This document shows, in pieces, positions 12,224 to 14,580 of a DNA stretch of 14,580 nt. Under the pieces are notes generated by a model. That model had not been told where the DNA came from and did no database searches. It was given only the letters and a program-made list of their open reading frames with translations. How positions within the stretch are numbered: the stretch's first letter is position 1; every line of letters begins with the position of its first letter. This DNA comes from CSBr16-57R1 sp041163265 (lineage in GTDB: Bacteria > Actinomycetota > Nitriliruptoria > Nitriliruptorales > Nitriliruptoraceae), in contig JBEARL010000030.1 of NCBI GenBank assembly GCA_041163265.1, positions 1-14,580 of the forward strand, given 5' to 3'. The position numbers and the translations under genes were made by a program.

Positions 12224-14143
12224 GTGGCCGAGTACAGCGCGAGGAGCATCAGCGTCCTCAAGGGCCTCGACGGGGTCCGGAAGCGCCCCGCGATGTACAT
12301 CGGGTCGACCGACGTCCGCGGTCTCCACCACCTCGTCTGGGAGGTCGTCGACAACGCGGTCGACGAGCACCTCGCCGGCCACGCGAAGCGCATCGCGGTC
12401 CGGCTGCTGGCCGACGGCGGCGTCGAGGTCACCGACGACGGCCGCGGCATCCCCGTCGACCGCCACCCGACCGAGAAGCGGTCGGCGGTCGAGGTGGCGC
12501 TGACCACGCTGCACGCCGGCGGGAAGTTCGACCAGCAGGCGTACGCCGTCTCGGGCGGCCTCCACGGCGTCGGCGTCTCGGTCGTGAACGCCCTGTCGAC
12601 ACGGACCGAGGTCGAGGTCGTCAGGGACGGCGCCCGGCACACCGCCGCCTTCGAGCGCGGCCGGACGGTCGAGCCGCTCGCGAAGCAGCGCGGGAAGCGG
12701 ACCGGCACCGGGACCACGGTCCGGTTCTGGGCCGACCCGGACGTCTTCGAGACCACCACCGTGTCCTACGACACGGTCGCGACGCGCCTGCGCGAGACGG
12801 CGCTGCTGAACCCCGGGCTCGCGCTGACGATCTCGGACGAGCGGGACGGGCGCAGCGAGACGTTCCGCTCGAAGCGGGGCCTCGCCGACCTGGTCGACGA
12901 GCTGCTGGGGCCGGCGGCGGCGATCGTCCCGACCATCACCCTCTCGGACGCCCGCGAGATCGACGGGCGACCGATGGCCATCGACGTGGCGCTGACCTGG
13001 ACCGAGGGATTCCACGACGACCGGGTCCGGTCCTACGTCAACGTCGTTCGGACCGCCGACGGCGGCACCCACGAGGAGGGGCTGCGACGGGCGCTGACCA
13101 CGACCCTGAACCGCTTCGGGCGCGAGTCGCGAGCGCTGACGGCGAAGGACGCCAACCTGACCGGCGACGACGTCCGCGAGGGCCTCGTCGCCGTCGTCTC
13201 GATCAAGCTGCCGGACCCGCAGTTCGAGGGCCAGACGAAGGGCCGCCTCGGCTCGACCGTCGCCCGCTCGTACGCCGAGCAGGTCGTCGGCGAGGGCCTC
13301 GCGCGGTGGCTCGACGCGAACGCCGCCAAGGGCCGACGCATCGTCCGGCGCGCCGCGGTCGCGGCCCAGGCCCGGCAGGCGGCCCGCGCCGCCCGCGAGC
13401 TGACCCGCCGCAAGGGCCTGCTCGACGTGCAGTCGGCGGGGCTGCCGGGGAAGCTCGCCGACTGCACCTCGCGGGACAGCGAGACGACCGAGCTGTTCGT
13501 GGTCGAGGGCGACAGCGCCGGAGGGTCTTCGAAGGCCGCGAGGGACCGCTCGACGCAGGCGATCCTGCCGCTGCGCGGCAAGGTGCTGAACGTGCAGCGC
13601 GCCACCCAGGCGAAGGCGCTCGAGAACGCCGAGATCCAGGCGCTCGTGAAGGCGGTCGGGACCGGCATCGGAGAGTCCTTCGACCTCTCCCGCCTCCGGT
13701 ACGGGCGCATCATCCTGATGGCGGACGCGGACGTCGACGGCGGCCACATCACGACCCTGCTGCTGACCTTCTTCTTCAAGTACCTCCGCGGCCTCATCCT
13801 CGCGGAGCGGCTGTTCCTGGCGCAGCCCCCGCTGTACCAGTTGACCCGCGGGAAGGAGGTCGCGTACGCGATGAGCGACGACGAGCGCGACGCCCTCCTG
13901 CGGACGACGTTCAAGAGCCGTGGTGGCGTCGACATCCAGCGCTTCAAGGGGCTCGGCGAGATGGACGCCGAGCAGCTGTGGCGGACCACGATGGACCCCG
14001 AGCGCCGCACCCTGCTGAAGGTGACGCTCGACGACGAGGAGGCGACCGCGATGCTGTTCGAGCGGCTGATGGGCAACCAGACCGACGAGCGTCGGAACTG
14101 GATCGTCGAGCGGGCGCGGTTCGCCCGGAACCTGGACCTGTGA
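12224..14143 (+). CDS. gyrB: Type IIA DNA topoisomerase subunit B (GyrB, ParE possible)
   Basis: ATPase subunit of DNA gyrase or topoisomerase IV, 639 aa, complete. The GHKL ATPase domain has Glu40 (general base) and Asn44 in EVVDNAVDE, Asp71 in DDGRGIP, and a lid with GGLHGVGVSVVNALS (111-125). The transducer domain ends with Lys339 in QTKGRLG, which contacts the gamma-phosphate. The TOPRIM domain has EGDSAGGS from Glu428 and the Mg-binding triad Asp501/503/505 in DADVDG. The C-terminal GLGEMDAEQLWRTTMDPE region is intact, and there is no large insert as in E. coli GyrB. Wording such as GTTVRFWADPDVFETT is close to mycobacterial GyrB, whereas LRGKVLNVQRA and LMGN recall ParE; KRPAMYIGS has Ala where Gly is usual. 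The GTG at 12224 follows GGGGAG with a short 4-base gap. The stop codon overlaps the subunit A start (TGATG). It is not next to recF or dnaN as in many actinobacteria. Confidence 0.93.
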   Translation: MAEYSARSISVLKGLDGVRKRPAMYIGSTDVRGLHHLVWEVVDNAVDEHLAGHAKRIAVRLLADGGVEVTDDGRGIPVDRHPTEKRSAVEVALTTLHAGGKFDQQAYAVSGGLHGVGVSVVNALSTRTEVEVVRDGARHTAAFERGRTVEPLAKQRGKRTGTGTTVRFWADPDVFETTTVSYDTVATRLRETALLNPGLALTISDERDGRSETFRSKRGLADLVDELLGPAAAIVPTITLSDAREIDGRPMAIDVALTWTEGFHDDRVRSYVNVVRTADGGTHEEGLRRALTTTLNRFGRESRALTAKDANLTGDDVREGLVAVVSIKLPDPQFEGQTKGRLGSTVARSYAEQVVGEGLARWLDANAAKGRRIVRRAAVAAQARQAARAARELTRRKGLLDVQSAGLPGKLADCTSRDSETTELFVVEGDSAGGSSKAARDRSTQAILPLRGKVLNVQRATQAKALENAEIQALVKAVGTGIGESFDLSRLRYGRIILMADADVDGGHITTLLLTFFFKYLRGLILAERLFLAQPPLYQLTRGKEVAYAMSDDERDALLRTTFKSRGGVDIQRFKGLGEMDAEQLWRTTMDPERRTLLKVTLDDEEATAMLFERLMGNQTDERRNWIVERARFARNLDL

Positions 14144-14580
14144 TGGCGGCGCGGAAGGGCGCGAGGACGACGCGGGCGACGCGCGGCTCCGGAGGGGCCG
14201 CCCAGGCGACGCTCACCACCGGCGAGGTCCGGGACGTCCCGATCGACCAGCGCATGGAGCAGGCGTTCCTCGACTACTCGATGTCGGTCATCGTGAGCCG
14301 CGCCCTGCCCGACGTCCGCGACGGCCTGAAGCCGGTCCAGCGCCGCATCCTGTACTCGATGTGGGAGTCCGGCCTGCGGCCCGACCGCCCCTACCGCAAG
14401 TGCGCCTCGGCGGTCGGCGAGGTCATGAAGTCGTACCACCCGCACGGCGACTCGTCGATCTACGACGCGCTGGTCCGCATGGCCCAGGACTTCTCGACCC
14501 GCGCGCCGCTGGTCGACGGGCACGGCAACTTCGGCTCGGTCGACGGCGACCCGCCGGCCGCGATGCGCTACACCGAGGCC
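14143..14580 (+). CDS. gyrA: Type IIA DNA topoisomerase subunit A (GyrA/ParC), N-terminal part
   Basis: DNA-cleaving subunit partnering the upstream B subunit; only the first 146 codons are present and the gene runs off the right edge. A basic, Ala/Thr-rich leader of about 30 residues precedes the conserved start DVPIDQRMEQAFLDYSMSVI (31-50), then RALPDVRDGLKPVQRRILYSM (53-73). The quinolone-resistance region reads HPHGDSSIYDALVRMAQ (99-115); Ser104 and Asp108 match the E. coli GyrA Ser83/Asp87 positions and are the sensitive-type residues. The catalytic Tyr is expected just beyond the window. KPVQRRILY, GDSSIY and DGDPPAAMRYTEA recall Gram-positive ParC, so GyrA versus ParC is open. The ATG at 14143 overlaps the gyrB stop by one base (TGATG), with no strong ribosome binding site of its own, indicating coupled translation. 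Confidence 0.9.
   Translation, partial: MAARKGARTTRATRGSGGAAQATLTTGEVRDVPIDQRMEQAFLDYSMSVIVSRALPDVRDGLKPVQRRILYSMWESGLRPDRPYRKCASAVGEVMKSYHPHGDSSIYDALVRMAQDFSTRAPLVDGHGNFGSVDGDPPAAMRYTEA

Noticed and set aside
14452..14466. Possible fluoroquinolone-resistance mutation in the A subunit
   Set aside because: Ser104 and Asp108 are the sensitive-type residues at the key positions; no resistance change is seen.
1..14580. Mobile elements, CRISPR repeats, phage or defence genes
   Set aside because: No transposase or integrase motifs, spaced repeats, flanking direct repeats or composition shifts were seen, and every gene belongs to a housekeeping family.

Overview
The window looks like ordinary chromosome from a very GC-rich, Gram-positive-type bacterium. 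By eye GC is above 70 percent, with almost every third codon position G or C, frequent GTG starts, GGAGG-type ribosome binding sites and TAnnnT -10 boxes without a clear -35. This fits Actinomycetota, perhaps a lineage outside the well-studied Streptomyces/Mycobacterium groups, but the sequence alone does not fix the class. Genes are packed tightly: no gene-free stretch exceeds about 115 bases, and I see no mobile element, CRISPR array, prophage or toxin-antitoxin module.

Left block, minus strand (1-3792), in order of transcription: rsgA (ribosome-assembly GTPase), tRNA-Cys(GCA), then the start of a branched-chain amino acid type ABC transporter operon. That operon reads livH (with a secreted beta-rich domain fused in front of the permease), livM, and livG, which runs off the left edge.

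Centre, plus strand (3893-11537): acs, an AMP-forming acetyl-CoA synthetase of canonical length with all key residues, followed by a complete six-gene Mrp Na+(or K+)/H+ antiporter operon (mrpA with mrpB fused to its C-terminus, then C, D, E, F, G). Every Mrp junction is an ATGA or GTGA 4-base overlap, so the complex is probably made by coupled translation. MrpE is short and lacks the usual N-terminal membrane segments.

Right block: an orphan RmlC-like sugar-nucleotide epimerase on the minus strand (probably leaderless) converges on mrpG. The two stop codons sit opposite each other in one shared hairpin. Divergent from the epimerase is a type IIA topoisomerase pair, gyrB/parE-like (complete) and gyrA/parC-like (first 146 codons, cut by the right edge), joined by a TGATG overlap.

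The functions are housekeeping: amino acid uptake, ribosome maturation, acetate activation, pH/sodium homeostasis and DNA topology. I found no convincing undescribed multi-gene system. The points most worth a second look are the LivH fusion domain, the mixed gyrase/topoisomerase IV signatures of the topoisomerase pair and its position away from recF, the truncated MrpE, the double-stop-codon hairpin, and a 12-base promoter-like sequence shared by tRNA-Cys and the mrp operon.
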